The notes: generated from the letters alone by a model not told the origin. Shown: positions 42,033 through 55,745, counted from the stretch's first letter. The stretch is 64,000 nt of DNA from Pseudomonas cichorii (GCF_015471405.1 NZ_BLVZ01000003.1:393085-457084), one strand, 5' to 3'. Numbers and translations: made by a program.

Positions 42033-43358
42033 ATGGCACTGACACGCGAACAACAAATAGCGGCTCTCGAGAAAGACTGGGCTGAAAATCCGCGCTGGAA
42101 AAACGTGACCCGTACCTATTCTGCTGCTGATGTCGTCCGCCTGCGTGGCTCGGTTCAACCTGAACACACCTTCGCAAAAATGGGCGCCGACAAGCTCTGG
42201 AATCTGGTCACGCAAGGTGCCAAGCCGTCTTTCCGCCCAGACAAGGACTTCGTCAACTGCATGGGCGCCCTCACTGGCGGCCAGGCGGTGCAACAGGTCA
42301 AGGCAGGCATACAGGCGATCTATCTCTCGGGCTGGCAGGTTGCTGCCGACAACAACTCCGCCGAGTCCATGTACCCCGATCAGTCGCTGTACCCGGTGGA
42401 CTCGGTTCCGACCGTGGTCAAGCGGATCAACAACTCGTTCCGCCGCGCCGACCAGATCCAGTGGAAAGCGGGCAAGAATCCGGGCGATGAAGGCTATATC
42501 GACTATTTTGCGCCCATCGTGGCCGATGCCGAAGCTGGCTTCGGTGGCGTGCTCAACGCCTATGAGCTGATGAAAAGCATGATCGAAGCCGGTGCCGCCG
42601 GCGTGCATTTCGAGGACCAACTGGCGTCCGTCAAGAAATGCGGTCATATGGGCGGCAAAGTTCTGGTCCCGACCCAGGAAGCCGTGCAGAAACTGGTTGC
42701 CGCTCGCCTGGCTGCTGACGTTGCAGGCGTACCGACCATTATCCTGGCCCGCACCGACGCCAATGCCGCCGACCTGCTGACCTCCGATTGCGACCCTTAT
42801 GACAAGCCTTTCGTCACCGGAGCCCGTACCCCTGAAGGGTTCTACAAAGTGCGCGCAGGCCTGGACCAGGCCATCTCCCGCGGCCTGGCTTACGCCCCTT
42901 ATGCGGACCTGATCTGGTGTGAGACTGCCAAGCCGGATCTGGACGAAGCCCGCCGTTTCGCCGAAGCCATCAAGAAGGAGTACCCGGACCAGTTGCTCTC
43001 CTACAACTGCTCGCCCTCCTTCAACTGGAAGAAGAACCTGGACGACGCGACCATCGCCAAGTTCCAGCGCGAGCTTTCGGCCATGGGCTACAAACACCAG
43101 TTCATCACCCTGGCCGGCATTCACAACATGTGGCACAGCATGTTCAACCTGGCGCACGACTACGCCCGCAACGACATGACTGCCTACGTGAAGCTGCAAG
43201 AGCAGGAGTTCGCAGATGCTGCCAAGGGCTATACCTTCGTGGCTCACCAGCAGGAAGTGGGCACCGGGTATTTCGACGACATGACCACCGTGATTCAGGG
43301 CGGCACTTCATCGGTCACCGCACTGAAAGGCTCCACCGAGGAAGAGCAGTTCCACTGA
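42033..43358 (+). CDS. aceA: Isocitrate lyase
   Basis: A 441-residue first enzyme of the glyoxylate shunt, cleaving isocitrate to succinate and glyoxylate. The catalytic signature [18 protein letters not shown] holds the active Cys (about residue 207). [20 protein letters not shown] and [20 protein letters not shown] are also conserved. ATG 42033 gives [20 protein letters not shown], the family start, with GAGG nine bases ahead. It ends in a strong terminator. Confidence 0.97.
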   Translation: MALTREQQIAALEKDWAENPRWKNVTRTYSAADVVRLRGSVQPEHTFAKMGADKLWNLVTQGAKPSFRPDKDFVNCMGALTGGQAVQQVKAGIQAIYLSGWQVAADNNSAESMYPDQSLYPVDSVPTVVKRINNSFRRADQIQWKAGKNPGDEGYIDYFAPIVADAEAGFGGVLNAYELMKSMIEAGAAGVHFEDQLASVKKCGHMGGKVLVPTQEAVQKLVAARLAADVAGVPTIILARTDANAADLLTSDCDPYDKPFVTGARTPEGFYKVRAGLDQAISRGLAYAPYADLIWCETAKPDLDEARRFAEAIKKEYPDQLLSYNCSPSFNWKKNLDDATIAKFQRELSAMGYKHQFITLAGIHNMWHSMFNLAHDYARNDMTAYVKLQEQEFADAAKGYTFVAHQQEVGTGYFDDMTTVIQGGTSSVTALKGSTEEEQFH

Positions 43359-43383
43359 TCCTTCGTGCAAGGAAACGGACAGG

Positions 43384-43413
43384 CAGGCCGCCCGATCGGG
43401 CGGCCTGTTTTTT
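43384..43413 (+). terminator. Terminator of aceA
   Basis: CAGGCCGCCCGA pairs with TCGGGCGGCCTG as a perfect self-complementary 24-base stem, followed by six T, 26 bases after the stop codon. Confidence 0.92.
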
Positions 43414-43811
43414 CATGTTTCAACGCCGCGCATTGACCCCGGACAACCTTTGATGCGGTTCGCAGTGATACAACTGTAATGTCTTAATAAACAGAACAGG
43501 AGCACTGAATCCCCTGGCGAACTATAAAACGCTCATTCAAATGATATTAATTATCATTCAAATTTCCTTTTATTGCTTTTCCCTATTAAGAAAAGCAATT
43601 AGTGAAAACCTTGGTAAGGCCCGGCCCACAAGCCTTGCAGCCATTACTAGATGCCAGATTCGATTAATTCATTAAATAATTTTGATGTAGAAAATTTACT
43701 TGCCAAGTATTTGCACATAAAATCACCCCGATGCTCCCGCTGCGACATATCGTCACGGACTCACTCTTTATCAAGCACAGAGACCTTTGCTCTCTATTAA
43801 GGACTGCCAGC
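43414..43811 (+). other. A/T-rich leader and promoter region of the nuo operon
   Basis: About 400 bases with no gene and noticeably lower G+C than the surroundings. It includes a Fur-box match (43540-43558) and a ten-pair inverted repeat ATTGCTTTTC/GAAAAGCAAT (43572-43599) just after it. Several A/T-rich patches near 43667-43715 could be promoter elements. Confidence 0.6.
43540..43558. promoter_or_regulatory. Fur-box match upstream of nuoA
   Basis: AATGATATTAATTATCATT has perfect seven-base arms AATGATA/TATCATT and closely resembles the 19-bp Fur consensus. It lies 254 bases before the nuoA start. No iron-uptake gene is nearby, so it would act on nuo or on an unannotated small RNA. Confidence 0.65.
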
Positions 43812-44225
43812 ATGCCCGAATCGACAGGTTTGATTGCCCACAACTGGGGCTTCGCCATTTTCCTTTTGGGTGTTGTCGGTCTTTGCGCCTTCATGCTCGG
43901 TGTCTCAAGCCTGCTGGGAAGCAAGGCATGGGGCCGCAGCAAGAACGAACCTTTCGAGTCCGGCATGCTGCCCACCGGCAGTGCGCGCCTGCGACTCTCC
44001 GCAAAATTCTATCTGGTCGCGATGCTCTTCGTGATCTTTGACATTGAAGCCCTTTTTCTCTTTGCCTGGTCTGTGTCCGTCCGCGAAAGCGGCTGGACCG
44101 GATTCGTCGAAGCACTCGTTTTCATAGCAATTCTGTTGGCAGGTCTTGTCTACCTATGGCGGGTTGGAGCGCTGGATTGGGCTCCTGAAGGTCGCCGTAA
44201 CCGGCAAGCGAAGCTAAAACAATGA
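43812..44225 (+). CDS. nuoA: NADH-quinone oxidoreductase subunit A
   Basis: A 137-residue membrane subunit of complex I with three helices (about 12-34, 67-88 and 97-118). It carries [20 protein letters not shown] on the loop near the quinone site and [20 protein letters not shown] in helix 2. ATG 43812 is preceded by AAGGA at eight bases. First gene of the 13-gene operon; nuoB starts ten bases after it. Confidence 0.97.
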   Translation: MPESTGLIAHNWGFAIFLLGVVGLCAFMLGVSSLLGSKAWGRSKNEPFESGMLPTGSARLRLSAKFYLVAMLFVIFDIEALFLFAWSVSVRESGWTGFVEALVFIAILLAGLVYLWRVGALDWAPEGRRNRQAKLKQ

Positions 44226-44235
44226 GGCTTTGGCG

Positions 44236-44910
44236 ATGCAATACAATCTCACCAGGATCGACCCGGATGCTCCTAATGAGCAGTATCCAATCGGCAAACG
44301 GGAAACCGTTTCCGATCCGTTAGAAGATCAAGTCCACAAAAACATCTACATGGGCAAACTCGAAGACGTGCTGAATGGCGCGGTCAACTGGGGGCGTAAA
44401 AACTCTCTGTGGCCGTACAACTTCGGCTTGTCGTGCTGCTATGTGGAAATGACCACCGCCTTCACGGCGCCCCACGACATCGCACGCTTTGGCGCCGAAG
44501 TCATCCGGGCATCGCCGCGTCAGGCGGATTTCATGGTTATTGCCGGGACTTGCTTCATCAAGATGGCACCAATCATCCAGCGTCTCTACGAGCAAATGCT
44601 TGAGCCCAAGTGGGTCATCTCCATGGGTTCGTGCGCCAACTCCGGTGGCATGTACGACATCTACTCTGTGGTTCAGGGCGTGGACAAGTTCCTTCCTGTC
44701 GATGTGTACGTGCCCGGCTGCCCGCCCCGCCCAGAGGCATTTCTGCAAGGCTTGATGCTGTTGCAGGAATCCATTGGCCAGGAGCGTCGCCCTCTTTCCT
44801 GGGTCGTCGGCGATCAAGGCGTGTACCGCGCCGAAATGCCGTCGCAAAAGGAACAGCGCCGCGAACAGCGTATCCAGGTCACCAACCTGCGCAGCCCCGA
44901 CGAAGTCTGA
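44236..44910 (+). CDS. nuoB: NADH-quinone oxidoreductase subunit B
   Basis: A 224-residue peripheral-arm subunit carrying the terminal 4Fe-4S cluster N2, which reduces quinone. The cluster ligands are in [10 protein letters not shown] (adjacent Cys), [10 protein letters not shown] and [14 protein letters not shown] 44236 is chosen for GAGG eight bases upstream; a TTG two codons earlier is possible. It is followed by the fused nuoCD after 73 bases. Confidence 0.97.
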   Translation: MQYNLTRIDPDAPNEQYPIGKRETVSDPLEDQVHKNIYMGKLEDVLNGAVNWGRKNSLWPYNFGLSCCYVEMTTAFTAPHDIARFGAEVIRASPRQADFMVIAGTCFIKMAPIIQRLYEQMLEPKWVISMGSCANSGGMYDIYSVVQGVDKFLPVDVYVPGCPPRPEAFLQGLMLLQESIGQERRPLSWVVGDQGVYRAEMPSQKEQRREQRIQVTNLRSPDEV

Positions 44911-44974
44911 TCCAACCCGCTCTTCTTATAAAAAAGACAAGAACCGGGTTGATTCTGTACGTTGACCGAAGTGA

Positions 44975-46765
<1,791 letters not shown>

Positions 46766-46767
46766 GC

Positions 46768-47265
46768 ATGAACAGCACGCTTATCCAGACAGACCGTTTC
46801 GCCCTGAGCGAAACCGAACGCTCGGCCATCGAGCACGAGCTGCATCACTACGAAGACTCCCGCGCGGCGTCCATCGAAGCCCTCAAGATCGTCCAGAAGG
46901 AACGTGGCTGGGTGCCGGATGGCGCCATCTACGCGATCGGCGAGATCCTTGGCATTCCCGCCAGCGACGTCGAAGGTGTGGCAACGTTCTACAGCCAGAT
47001 CTTCCGTCAGCCGGTCGGCCGTCACATCATCCGCGTCTGCGACAGCATGGTCTGCTACATCGGCGGCCATGAATCGGTAGTCGACGAAATCCAGAGCAAG
47101 CTGGGCATCGGCCTTGGCCAGACCACTCCTGACGGCCGCTTCACGCTGCTGCCGGTCTGCTGCCTGGGCAACTGCGACAAAGCCCCGGCGCTGATGATCG
47201 ACGACGACACTTTCGGTGACGTACAGCCCGCTGGCGTTGCCAAACTGCTGGAGGGCTACGTATGA
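46768..47265 (+). CDS. nuoE: NADH-quinone oxidoreductase subunit E
   Basis: A 165-residue thioredoxin-fold subunit of the NADH dehydrogenase module, holding 2Fe-2S cluster N1a. The four Cys ligands appear in CDSMVC and [12 protein letters not shown]. It starts two bases after nuoCD and its last four bases (ATGA) overlap nuoF. Confidence 0.97.
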   Translation: MNSTLIQTDRFALSETERSAIEHELHHYEDSRAASIEALKIVQKERGWVPDGAIYAIGEILGIPASDVEGVATFYSQIFRQPVGRHIIRVCDSMVCYIGGHESVVDEIQSKLGIGLGQTTPDGRFTLLPVCCLGNCDKAPALMIDDDTFGDVQPAGVAKLLEGYV

Positions 47266-48617
47266 CCCTGACTTCCTTCGGCCCTGCCAACCGCATCGCG
47301 CGCAGTGCAGAAACCCATCCGCTGACCTGGCGTCTGCGTGACGACGCCGAGCCGGTCTGGCTCGACGAGTACCAGGCCAAGAACGGTTACGCGGCGGCAC
47401 GCAAGGCATTCGCCGACCTGTCTCAGGACGATATCGTCCAGACCGTCAAGGATGCCGGCCTCAAGGGTCGCGGCGGTGCAGGCTTCCCCACGGGTGTGAA
47501 GTGGGGCCTGATGCCCAAAGACGAATCCATGAACATCCGCTACCTGCTGTGCAACGCGGATGAAATGGAGCCCAACACCTGGAAAGACCGCATGCTGATG
47601 GAGCAACAGCCCCATCTGCTGATCGAAGGCATGCTGATCAGTGCCCGCGCACTGAAAACCTACCGTGGCTACATCTTCCTGCGCGGCGAGTACACCACCG
47701 CCGCCAAGCACTTGAATCGTGCCGTGGAAGAAGCCAAGGCAGCCGGTCTGCTGGGCAAGAACATCCTGGGCAGCGGCTTCGATTTCGAGCTGTTCGTCCA
47801 CACCGGCGCCGGGCGTTACATCTGCGGTGAAGAAACCGCACTGATCAACTCCCTTGAAGGCCGTCGCGCCAACCCGCGCTCCAAGCCGCCCTTCCCCGCC
47901 GCTGTCGGCGTATGGGGCAAGCCGACTTGCGTCAACAACGTCGAAACCCTGTGCAACGTGCCGGCCATCATCGGCAACGGCATCGACTGGTACAAATCCC
48001 TCGCCCGCGAAGGCAGTGAAGACCACGGCACCAAGCTGATGGGCTTCTCCGGCAAAGTGAAGAACCCTGGCCTGTGGGAACTGCCATTCGGCGTGACCGC
48101 CCGCGAGCTCTTCGAGGACTATGCCGGCGGCATGCGCGATGGCTACAAGCTCAAGTGCTGGCAGCCAGGCGGCGCCGGTACCGGTTTCCTGCTGCCTGAA
48201 CACCTGGATGCGCAAATGTACGCTGGCGGCATCGCCAAGGTCGGCACCCGTATGGGCACCGGTCTGGCCATGGCGGTAGACGACAGCATCAACATGGTGT
48301 CCCTGCTGCGCAACATGGAAGAGTTCTTCGCCCGCGAATCCTGCGGCTTCTGCACCCCTTGCCGTGATGGCCTGCCATGGAGCGTCAAGCTCCTGCGTGC
48401 GCTTGAGAACGGTCAGGGGCAAGCCGGTGATATCGAGACGCTGCTCGGTCTGGTCGGTTTCCTCGGCCCAGGCAAGACCTTCTGTGCTCACGCACCGGGA
48501 GCCGTTGAGCCACTGGGCAGTGCGATCAAGTATTTCCGCCCGGAGTTCGAGGCAGGCATCGCGCCCACCAGCGCCGCCGTCCCGCCCCTGGCGAAACCGA
48601 TCATCGTCGGCGCATAA
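47262..48617 (+). CDS. nuoF: NADH-quinone oxidoreductase subunit F
   Basis: A 451-residue subunit binding NADH, FMN and 4Fe-4S cluster N3. [20 protein letters not shown] (about 68-87) is the nucleotide/FMN region, and [15 protein letters not shown] (about 357-371) gives three cluster ligands. The start overlaps nuoE by four bases. A 133-base gap with two hairpins separates it from nuoG, the largest gap in the operon. Confidence 0.97.
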   Translation: MTLTSFGPANRIARSAETHPLTWRLRDDAEPVWLDEYQAKNGYAAARKAFADLSQDDIVQTVKDAGLKGRGGAGFPTGVKWGLMPKDESMNIRYLLCNADEMEPNTWKDRMLMEQQPHLLIEGMLISARALKTYRGYIFLRGEYTTAAKHLNRAVEEAKAAGLLGKNILGSGFDFELFVHTGAGRYICGEETALINSLEGRRANPRSKPPFPAAVGVWGKPTCVNNVETLCNVPAIIGNGIDWYKSLAREGSEDHGTKLMGFSGKVKNPGLWELPFGVTARELFEDYAGGMRDGYKLKCWQPGGAGTGFLLPEHLDAQMYAGGIAKVGTRMGTGLAMAVDDSINMVSLLRNMEEFFARESCGFCTPCRDGLPWSVKLLRALENGQGQAGDIETLLGLVGFLGPGKTFCAHAPGAVEPLGSAIKYFRPEFEAGIAPTSAAVPPLAKPIIVGA

Positions 48618-48627
48618 CGCTTTGCAA

Positions 48628-48691
48628 GGTGAAGGGCCTTGCCCTTCACCCATCGTGCGATGACGCCTCAGAGGCTGTTTCGAGTCGCACG
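48628..48691 (+). other. Double hairpin in the nuoF-nuoG gap
   Basis: GGTGAAGGGC pairs perfectly with GCCCTTCACC across CTT (48628-48650). CGTGCGA then pairs with TCGCACG (48654-48691), with an inner GCCT/AGGC. Neither is followed by a T run. They may stabilise or process the polycistronic mRNA, or reduce read-through. Confidence 0.6.
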
Positions 48692-48750
48692 AATAACAAG
48701 ATTCCATTAGCCACGCCCGCTGACACCGGGCCAACGAAGAACTTTGAACC

Positions 48751-51465
48751 ATGGCCACTATCCACGTAGACGGCAAAGCGCTCGAAGTCGACGGGGCAGA
48801 CAACCTGTTACAGGCATGTCTGTCGCTGGGCCTCGACATTCCTTATTTCTGCTGGCATCCCGCCCTTGGCAGCGTTGGTGCGTGCCGCCAATGTGCGGTC
48901 AAGCAGTACAACGACGAGAACGACACCCGTGGTCGCATCGTCATGTCCTGCATGACTCCTGCCACCGACAACACCTGGATTTCCATCGACGATGACGAAT
49001 CCAAGGCATTCCGGGCCAGCGTTGTCGAATGGCTGATGACCAACCACCCGCATGACTGCCCGGTCTGCGAGGAAGGCGGTCACTGCCACCTGCAAGACAT
49101 GACCGTGATGACCGGCCACAACGAGCGCCGTTATCGCTTTACCAAACGTACCCACCAGAACCAGGAGCTCGGCCCGTTCATCTCTCACGAGATGAACCGC
49201 TGCATCGCCTGCTACCGTTGCGTACGCTTCTATAAAGACTACGCAGGCGGCACCGACCTGGGCGTTTTCGGCGCTCACGACAACGTGTACTTCGGCCGTG
49301 TTGAAGATGGCGTGCTGGAAAGCGAGTTCTCCGGCAACCTCACCGAGGTCTGCCCGACCGGTGTGTTCACCGACAAGACTCACTCCGAGCGCTACAACCG
49401 TAAATGGGACATGCAGTTCTCGCCGAGCATCTGCCATGGCTGCTCAAGCGGTTGCAACATCAGCCCCGGTGAGCGTTACGGCGAACTGCGCCGCATCGAA
49501 AACCGTTTCAACGGTTCGGTGAACCAGTACTTCCTGTGTGACCGTGGCCGTTTCGGCTATGGCTACGTCAACCGCGAAGACCGTCCACGTCAGCCACTGC
49601 TGGCCGACGGCAGCAAGTTGAGCCTCGATGCAGCGCTGGACACGGCTGCCGACCTGCTGCGCGGTCGTAACATCGTCGGTATCGGCTCGCCACGCGCCAG
49701 CCTGGAAAGCAACTACGCACTGCGCGAACTGGTCGGTGCCGAGCACTTCTACTCGGGTATCGAAGCCAGCGAGCTGGAGCGTATCCGTCTGGTGGCACAG
49801 GTGCTCAAGGACAGTCCTCTACCGATCCCGACCCTGCGCGACATCGAAGATCACGACGCCGTCTTCGTCCTCGGTGAAGACCTGACCCAGACCGCAGCTC
49901 GCGTGGCACTGGCCCTGCGTCAATCGGTCAAGGGCAAGGCCGAAGACATGGCCGACGCCATGCGCGTACAGCCATGGCTCAATGCCGCAGTGAAAAATAT
50001 CGGCCAGCACGCGCTGAACCCGCTGTTCATTGCAAGCCTTGCTGAAACAAAACTCGACGACGTCGCTGAGGAGTGTGTACACGCCGCTCCAGACGATCTG
50101 GCCCGTATCGGCTTTGCCGTGGCTCACGCTCTGGACGCCAGCGCCCCTGCCGTCGAAGGCCTGGACGCTGAAGCTCTTGAACTGGCCAAGCGCATCGCCG
50201 ACTCTCTGCTGGCCGCCAAGCGTCCGCTGATCATCGCCGGTACTTCGCTGGGCTCCAAAGCCCTGATCGAAGCCGCAGCGAACATCGCCAAAGCCTTGAA
50301 GCTGCGCGAAAAAGAAGGCTCCATCAGCCTGATCGTGCCGGAAGCCAACAGCCTCGGCCTGGCCCTGCTGGGTGGCGAGTCGGTGGATGCCGCCTTGCAG
50401 GCCGTCATCGACGGCAAGGCTGACGCCATCGTCGTGCTGGAAAACGATCTGTACACCCGCACCGATGCCGCCAAGGTCGATGCAGCCCTGAGCGCCGCAA
50501 AAGTGGTGATCGTGGCCGACCACCAGAAGACCGCGACGGGCGACCGTGCGCATCTGGTCCTGCCGGCAGCCAGCTTCGCTGAAGGCGACGGTACGCTGGT
50601 CAGCCTGGAAGGCCGCGCCCAGCGCTTCTTCCAGGTGTTCGATCCAACCTACATGGACGCCAGCATTCTGGTTCACGAAGGCTGGCGCTGGCTGCATGCC
50701 CTGCGCGCTACCCTGCTGAACAAGCCGGTGGACTGGACCCAGCTGGACCACGTCACCGCTGCCTGCGCACAAAGCAGTACACAACTGGCTGGCATCATCA
50801 ATGCTGCGCCTTCTGCTGCCTTCCGCATCAAAGGCATGAAGCTGGCTCGCGAACCGCTGCGTTACAGTGGCCGTACCGCCATGCGCGCCAACATCAGCGT
50901 GCATGAGCCTCGTACTCCGCAAGACCAGGACACCGCGTTCGCCTTCTCCATGGAAGGTTACTCGGGCTCTGCCGAACCTCGTCAGCAAGTACCATTCGCC
51001 TGGTCTCCGGGCTGGAACTCGCCTCAGGCCTGGAACAAGTTCCAGGACGAAGTCGGCGGTCACTTGCGCGCCGGTGATCCGGGTGTTCGTCTGATCGAAA
51101 GCCAGGGCGACAACCTGAACTGGTTCGCCAGCGTTCCACGTGCCTTCTCCCCTGCTCAGGGAACCTGGCAAGTGGTGCCGTTCTATCACCTGTTCGGCAG
51201 CGAAGAGAACTCTTCGAAAGCCGCTCCGGTCCAGGAACGCATCCCGGCTGCCTACGTTGCGCTGGCCAAGTCCGAAGCCGATCGCCTGGGTGTCAATGAA
51301 GGTGCCCTGCTGTCCTTGAACGTTGCCGGCCAGACACTGCGTCTGCCGCTGCGCATCAATGAAGAACTGGGCGCAGGCCTGGTTGCATTGCCGGTCGGGC
51401 TGGCAGGCATTCCTGCAGCAGTCTTCGGCAAATCGGTTGACGGCCTTCAGGAGGCAGCACAATGA
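48751..51465 (+). CDS. nuoG: NADH-quinone oxidoreductase subunit G
   Basis: A 904-residue molybdopterin-oxidoreductase-like subunit that carries several Fe-S clusters of the electron wire. An N-terminal ferredoxin domain ([13 protein letters not shown]) is followed by [16 protein letters not shown] with a His ligand, then [11 protein letters not shown], then [15 protein letters not shown] for the extra cluster N7 seen in E. coli-type enzymes. The C-terminal 650 residues form a degenerate, molybdenum-free catalytic fold. It overlaps nuoH by four bases. Confidence 0.96.
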   Translation: MATIHVDGKALEVDGADNLLQACLSLGLDIPYFCWHPALGSVGACRQCAVKQYNDENDTRGRIVMSCMTPATDNTWISIDDDESKAFRASVVEWLMTNHPHDCPVCEEGGHCHLQDMTVMTGHNERRYRFTKRTHQNQELGPFISHEMNRCIACYRCVRFYKDYAGGTDLGVFGAHDNVYFGRVEDGVLESEFSGNLTEVCPTGVFTDKTHSERYNRKWDMQFSPSICHGCSSGCNISPGERYGELRRIENRFNGSVNQYFLCDRGRFGYGYVNREDRPRQPLLADGSKLSLDAALDTAADLLRGRNIVGIGSPRASLESNYALRELVGAEHFYSGIEASELERIRLVAQVLKDSPLPIPTLRDIEDHDAVFVLGEDLTQTAARVALALRQSVKGKAEDMADAMRVQPWLNAAVKNIGQHALNPLFIASLAETKLDDVAEECVHAAPDDLARIGFAVAHALDASAPAVEGLDAEALELAKRIADSLLAAKRPLIIAGTSLGSKALIEAAANIAKALKLREKEGSISLIVPEANSLGLALLGGESVDAALQAVIDGKADAIVVLENDLYTRTDAAKVDAALSAAKVVIVADHQKTATGDRAHLVLPAASFAEGDGTLVSLEGRAQRFFQVFDPTYMDASILVHEGWRWLHALRATLLNKPVDWTQLDHVTAACAQSSTQLAGIINAAPSAAFRIKGMKLAREPLRYSGRTAMRANISVHEPRTPQDQDTAFAFSMEGYSGSAEPRQQVPFAWSPGWNSPQAWNKFQDEVGGHLRAGDPGVRLIESQGDNLNWFASVPRAFSPAQGTWQVVPFYHLFGSEENSSKAAPVQERIPAAYVALAKSEADRLGVNEGALLSLNVAGQTLRLPLRINEELGAGLVALPVGLAGIPAAVFGKSVDGLQEAAQ

Positions 51466-52469
51466 GCTGGTTCACTCCTGATGTGATCGACACCATCTTC
51501 GCGGTCGTGAAAGCCATTGTCGTGTTGCTGGCCGTCGTGGTCTGCGGCGCGCTGCTGAGCTTTGTCGAACGTCGCCTGCTGGGCTGGTGGCAGGACCGTT
51601 ACGGTCCTAACCGCGTTGGCCCGTTCGGCATGTTCCAGATCGCTGCCGACATGCTGAAAATGTTCTTCAAGGAAGACTGGACACCGCCGTTTGCCGACAA
51701 GGTGATTTTCACCCTGGCACCGATCGTGGCCATGAGCGCCTTGCTGATTGCCTTCGCAATCATCCCGATCACCCCGACCTGGGGCGTGGCGGATCTGAAC
51801 ATCGGCTTGCTGTTCTTCTTTGCCATGGCCGGTCTTTCGGTCTATGCCGTGCTGTTCGCCGGCTGGTCGAGCAACAACAAGTACGCCCTGCTCGGCAGTC
51901 TGCGTGCCTCGGCGCAAACCGTTTCCTATGAAGTGTTCATGGGTCTGGCGCTGATGGGCATCGTGGTTCAGGTCGGTTCGTTCAACATGCGCGACATCGT
52001 TGAATATCAGGCACAGAACCTGTGGTTCATCATTCCGCAGTTCTTCGGCTTCTGTACGTTCTTCATCGCAGGCGTTGCAGTGACTCACCGTCACCCCTTC
52101 GACCAACCGGAAGCGGAACAGGAACTGGCCGACGGCTACCACATTGAATATGCCGGCATGAAATGGGGCATGTTCTTCGTCGGTGAATACATCGGGATCA
52201 TCCTGATCTCGGCGTTGCTGGTGACCCTGTTCTTCGGCGGCTGGCACGGCCCGTTCGGCATTCTGCCGCAACTGTCCTTCGTCTGGTTCGCCCTGAAGAC
52301 CGCGTTCTTCATCATGCTGTTCATCCTGCTGCGCGCCTCTATCCCGCGCCCACGCTATGACCAGGTAATGGACTTCAGCTGGAAATTCTGTCTGCCGCTG
52401 ACCCTGATCAATTTGCTGGTGACTGCTGCGATTGTGTTGTTGAACACACCGGCAGGCTCGGTTCAGTGA
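51462..52469 (+). CDS. nuoH: NADH-quinone oxidoreductase subunit H
   Basis: A 335-residue membrane subunit with about eight helices, forming the quinone-binding chamber entrance with NuoB and NuoD. Conserved acidic loops are visible: [20 protein letters not shown] (about 27-46) and [20 protein letters not shown] (about 213-232). The start overlaps the nuoG stop; nuoI follows after 11 bases. Confidence 0.97.
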   Translation: MSWFTPDVIDTIFAVVKAIVVLLAVVVCGALLSFVERRLLGWWQDRYGPNRVGPFGMFQIAADMLKMFFKEDWTPPFADKVIFTLAPIVAMSALLIAFAIIPITPTWGVADLNIGLLFFFAMAGLSVYAVLFAGWSSNNKYALLGSLRASAQTVSYEVFMGLALMGIVVQVGSFNMRDIVEYQAQNLWFIIPQFFGFCTFFIAGVAVTHRHPFDQPEAEQELADGYHIEYAGMKWGMFFVGEYIGIILISALLVTLFFGGWHGPFGILPQLSFVWFALKTAFFIMLFILLRASIPRPRYDQVMDFSWKFCLPLTLINLLVTAAIVLLNTPAGSVQ

Positions 52470-52480
52470 GGATTTGACCC

Positions 52481-53029
52481 ATGTTCAAATATATTGGCGA
52501 CATCGTTAAGGGTACTGGTACCCAATTGCGCAGCCTGGTGATGGTCTTCGGTCACGGCTTCCGCAAACGCGACACCCTGCAATATCCGGAAGAGCCGGTT
52601 TACCTGCCTCCGCGCTATCGTGGCCGTATCGTTCTGACTCGCGACCCGGACGGCGAAGAGCGCTGCGTGGCCTGCAACCTGTGCGCCGTGGCATGCCCGG
52701 TCGGTTGCATTTCATTGCAGAAGGCTGAAACCGAAGACGGCCGCTGGTACCCGGACTTTTTCCGCATCAACTTCTCACGTTGCATTTTCTGCGGCCTGTG
52801 CGAAGAAGCCTGCCCGACCACCGCAATCCAGCTGACACCGGATTTCGAGATGGCCGAGTTCAAACGTCAGGATCTGGTTTACGAGAAGGAAGATCTGCTG
52901 ATCTCCGGCCCCGGCAAGAACCCTGACTATAACTTCTATCGCGTCGCCGGTATGGCTATCGCTGGCAAGCCCAAGGGCTCTGCACAGAACGAAGCCGAGC
53001 CGATCAACGTCAAGAGCTTGCTGCCTTAA
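52481..53029 (+). CDS. nuoI: NADH-quinone oxidoreductase subunit I
   Basis: A 182-residue ferredoxin-like subunit with two 4Fe-4S clusters, N6a and N6b. The two CxxCxxCxxxC motifs are [16 protein letters not shown] (about 65-80) and [16 protein letters not shown] (about 104-119). An amphipathic N-terminus ([20 protein letters not shown]) would rest on the membrane. It is followed by nuoJ after ten bases. Confidence 0.97.
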   Translation: MFKYIGDIVKGTGTQLRSLVMVFGHGFRKRDTLQYPEEPVYLPPRYRGRIVLTRDPDGEERCVACNLCAVACPVGCISLQKAETEDGRWYPDFFRINFSRCIFCGLCEEACPTTAIQLTPDFEMAEFKRQDLVYEKEDLLISGPGKNPDYNFYRVAGMAIAGKPKGSAQNEAEPINVKSLLP

Positions 53030-53039
53030 GGAAGTAAAG

Positions 53040-53549
53040 ATGGAATTCGCTTTCTATTTCGCATCCGGCATCGCCGTCGTGTCCACCCTGCGGGTGATCA
53101 CGAATACGAACCCGGTGCATGCCCTGCTCTACCTGATCATTTCGCTGATTGCAGTGGCAATGACTTTCTTCAGCCTGGGCGCACCGTTCGCCGGGGTTCT
53201 GGAAGTCATCGCCTATGCGGGCGCGATCATGGTCCTGTTCGTGTTTGTGGTAATGATGCTGAACCTGGGCCCGGCCTCGGTTCAGCAGGAACGTGCCTGG
53301 CTCAAACCCGGCATCTGGGCAGGTCCGGTCATTCTTGGCGCACTGCTGCTGGCTGAACTGCTCTATGTATTGTTCGCCAACCCGAGCGGTGCTGGCATCG
53401 GTCACACCACAGTCGACGCCAAGGCGGTCGGTATCAGCCTGTTCGGACCTTATCTGCTGGTGGTGGAACTGGCCTCGATGCTGCTGCTTGCCGCAGCCGT
53501 CACGGCATTCCATCTGGGCCGCACAGACGCGAAGGAGCCAAGCCAATGA
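53040..53549 (+). CDS. nuoJ: NADH-quinone oxidoreductase subunit J
   Basis: A 169-residue membrane subunit with five helices. The helix 3 segment [20 protein letters not shown] (about 56-75) contains the conserved Tyr-Ala-Gly kink that couples the quinone site to proton channels. AAGGAAG precedes the ATG. It overlaps nuoK by four bases (ATGA). Confidence 0.96.
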   Translation: MEFAFYFASGIAVVSTLRVITNTNPVHALLYLIISLIAVAMTFFSLGAPFAGVLEVIAYAGAIMVLFVFVVMMLNLGPASVQQERAWLKPGIWAGPVILGALLLAELLYVLFANPSGAGIGHTTVDAKAVGISLFGPYLLVVELASMLLLAAAVTAFHLGRTDAKEPSQ

Positions 53550-53854
53550 ATGCTATCCCTCTGGAACATGGTCTGGCGGTCGCCGGCGTCCTGTTCTGTC
53601 TTGGCCTGGTCGGCCTGATAGTTCGTCGCAACATTCTGTTCGTGTTGATGAGCCTGGAGATCATGATGAACGCATCTGCTCTGGCGTTCATCGTTGCCGG
53701 CAGCCGCTGGGGCCAACCGGATGGACAGGTCATGTTCATTCTGGTGATCAGCCTTGCTGCTGCCGAGGCCAGCATTGGCCTGGCGATCCTGATGCAACTG
53801 TATCGCCGCTTCCACACCCTCGATATCGACGCTGCCAGTGAGATGCGCGGATGA
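53546..53854 (+). CDS. nuoK: NADH-quinone oxidoreductase subunit K
   Basis: A 102-residue MrpC-like subunit with three helices. Helices 2 and 3 carry the proton-path acids in [20 protein letters not shown] (Glu near 36) and [20 protein letters not shown] (Glu near 72). It overlaps nuoJ at the start and nuoL at the end (four bases each). Confidence 0.97.
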   Translation: MNAIPLEHGLAVAGVLFCLGLVGLIVRRNILFVLMSLEIMMNASALAFIVAGSRWGQPDGQVMFILVISLAAAEASIGLAILMQLYRRFHTLDIDAASEMRG

Positions 53855-55704
53855 ACCTACTCTTTCTCACTTTCGTATTTCCCCTGATCGGTTTTCTGCT
53901 GCTGTCGTTCTCCCGTGGACGCATCTCGGAAAACCTCGCAGCCCTGATCGGCGTCGGTTCCGTAGGCCTGTCGGCCCTGGTCACCGCCTGGGTCATCTGG
54001 CAATTCAACGTCGCACCACCAGAGGGTGGCCATTACACCCAGGTGCTGTGGCAATGGATGGACGTTGATGGCTTCAGCCCGAACTTCGCGCTGTATCTGG
54101 ACGGTCTGTCGGTCACCATGCTCGGCGTGGTGGTCGGCGTAGGCTTCCTGATTCACCTGTTCGCGTCCTGGTACATGCGCGGTGAAGAGGGCTACTCGCG
54201 CTTCTTCTCCTACACCAACCTGTTCATTGCCAGCATGTTGTTCCTGATCCTGGGCGACAACCTGCTGTTCATCTACTTCGGTTGGGAAGGCGTGGGCCTG
54301 TGCAGCTACCTGTTGATCGGTTTCTACTACAGCAACCGCAACAACGGTAACGCAGCACTCAAAGCCTTCATCGTGACCCGCATCGGCGACGTGTTCATGG
54401 CCATCGGCCTGTTCATCCTGTTCCAGCAACTGGGCACATTGAATGTCCAGGAACTGCTGGTCCTTGCGCCTCAGCACTTCAAGGTCGGTGACTTCTGGAT
54501 CGTGCTGGCAACGCTGATGCTGCTGGGCGGTGCGGTCGGTAAATCCGCGCAACTGCCGCTGCAAACCTGGCTGGCGGATGCGATGGCCGGTCCTACTCCG
54601 GTTTCGGCACTGATCCACGCGGCAACCATGGTAACCGCAGGTGTCTACCTGATTGCCCGTACCCACGGCCTGTTTACTCTGGCTCCAGACATCCTGCATC
54701 TGGTCGGCATTGTCGGCGGCGTGACACTGGTTCTGGCAGGTTTCGCAGCTCTGGTACAAACCGACATCAAACGTATCCTCGCCTACTCGACCATGAGCCA
54801 GATCGGCTACATGTTCCTGGCGCTGGGTGTTGGTGCCTGGGAAGGCGCGATCTTCCACCTGATGACCCACGCCTTCTTCAAGGCGCTGCTGTTCCTTGCT
54901 TCGGGTGCGGTGATCGTTGCCTGCCACCACGAGCAGAACATCTTCAAGATGGGTGGCCTGTGGAAGAAACTGCCTCTGGCCTATGCAAGCTTCATCGTCG
55001 GTGGTGCCGCTCTGGCAGCCCTGCCGTTGCTGACTGCCGGGTTCTACTCCAAGGACGAAATTCTCTGGGAAGCCTTCGCCAGCGGTAACAACGGTCTGCT
55101 GTATGCAGGTCTGGCCGGCGCATTCATGACCTCCATCTACACCTTCCGCCTGATCTTCATCGCGTTCCACGGTGAAGCCAAGACCGAAGCCCATGCCGGT
55201 CATGGCATCGCTCACTGGCTGCCGCTGTCGGTGCTGATCGTGCTGTCGACCTTCATCGGCGCCATGATCACGCCTCCGCTGGCCGGTGTGCTGCCACAAA
55301 GCGTCGGCCATGCTGGCGGCGAAGCCAAGCACAGTCTGGAAATCGCTTCGGGTGCCATTGCCCTGGCCGGTATCCTGCTGGCGGCCTTGCTGTTTCTGGG
55401 CAAGCGTCGGCTGGTGACAGCTATCGCCAACAGCGGCCCTGGCCGTCTCCTGTCAGCCTGGTGGTTCGCTGCATGGGGCTTCGACTGGATCTACGACAAG
55501 CTGTTCGTCAAACCTTATCTGGCGATCAGCCATGTGCTGCGTAGCGATCCGTTCGACCGCACCATTGGTTTGATCCCGCGTCTGGTCAAGGGGGGTCATG
55601 CAACCATGAGCCGCACCGAGACCGGCCAGTTGCGTTGGTATGCTGCCTCGATAGCCGTAGGTGCCGTTCTGGTACTTGGTGCCGTCGTTCTGGTTGCGGT
55701 CTGA
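53851..55704 (+). CDS. nuoL: NADH-quinone oxidoreductase subunit L
   Basis: A 617-residue antiporter-like proton-pumping subunit at the distal end of the membrane arm. Conserved segments are [20 protein letters not shown] (Glu of TM5), [20 protein letters not shown] and [20 protein letters not shown] (TM7-8). The long lateral helix that braces NuoM and NuoN lies in the C-terminal part. It overlaps nuoK by four bases; nuoM starts 41 bases later. Confidence 0.97.
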   Translation: MNLLFLTFVFPLIGFLLLSFSRGRISENLAALIGVGSVGLSALVTAWVIWQFNVAPPEGGHYTQVLWQWMDVDGFSPNFALYLDGLSVTMLGVVVGVGFLIHLFASWYMRGEEGYSRFFSYTNLFIASMLFLILGDNLLFIYFGWEGVGLCSYLLIGFYYSNRNNGNAALKAFIVTRIGDVFMAIGLFILFQQLGTLNVQELLVLAPQHFKVGDFWIVLATLMLLGGAVGKSAQLPLQTWLADAMAGPTPVSALIHAATMVTAGVYLIARTHGLFTLAPDILHLVGIVGGVTLVLAGFAALVQTDIKRILAYSTMSQIGYMFLALGVGAWEGAIFHLMTHAFFKALLFLASGAVIVACHHEQNIFKMGGLWKKLPLAYASFIVGGAALAALPLLTAGFYSKDEILWEAFASGNNGLLYAGLAGAFMTSIYTFRLIFIAFHGEAKTEAHAGHGIAHWLPLSVLIVLSTFIGAMITPPLAGVLPQSVGHAGGEAKHSLEIASGAIALAGILLAALLFLGKRRLVTAIANSGPGRLLSAWWFAAWGFDWIYDKLFVKPYLAISHVLRSDPFDRTIGLIPRLVKGGHATMSRTETGQLRWYAASIAVGAVLVLGAVVLVAV

Positions 55705-55745
55705 CATGAAAACCTTGCGAATTTGCGAAAGGAATTGAGCCCGTC

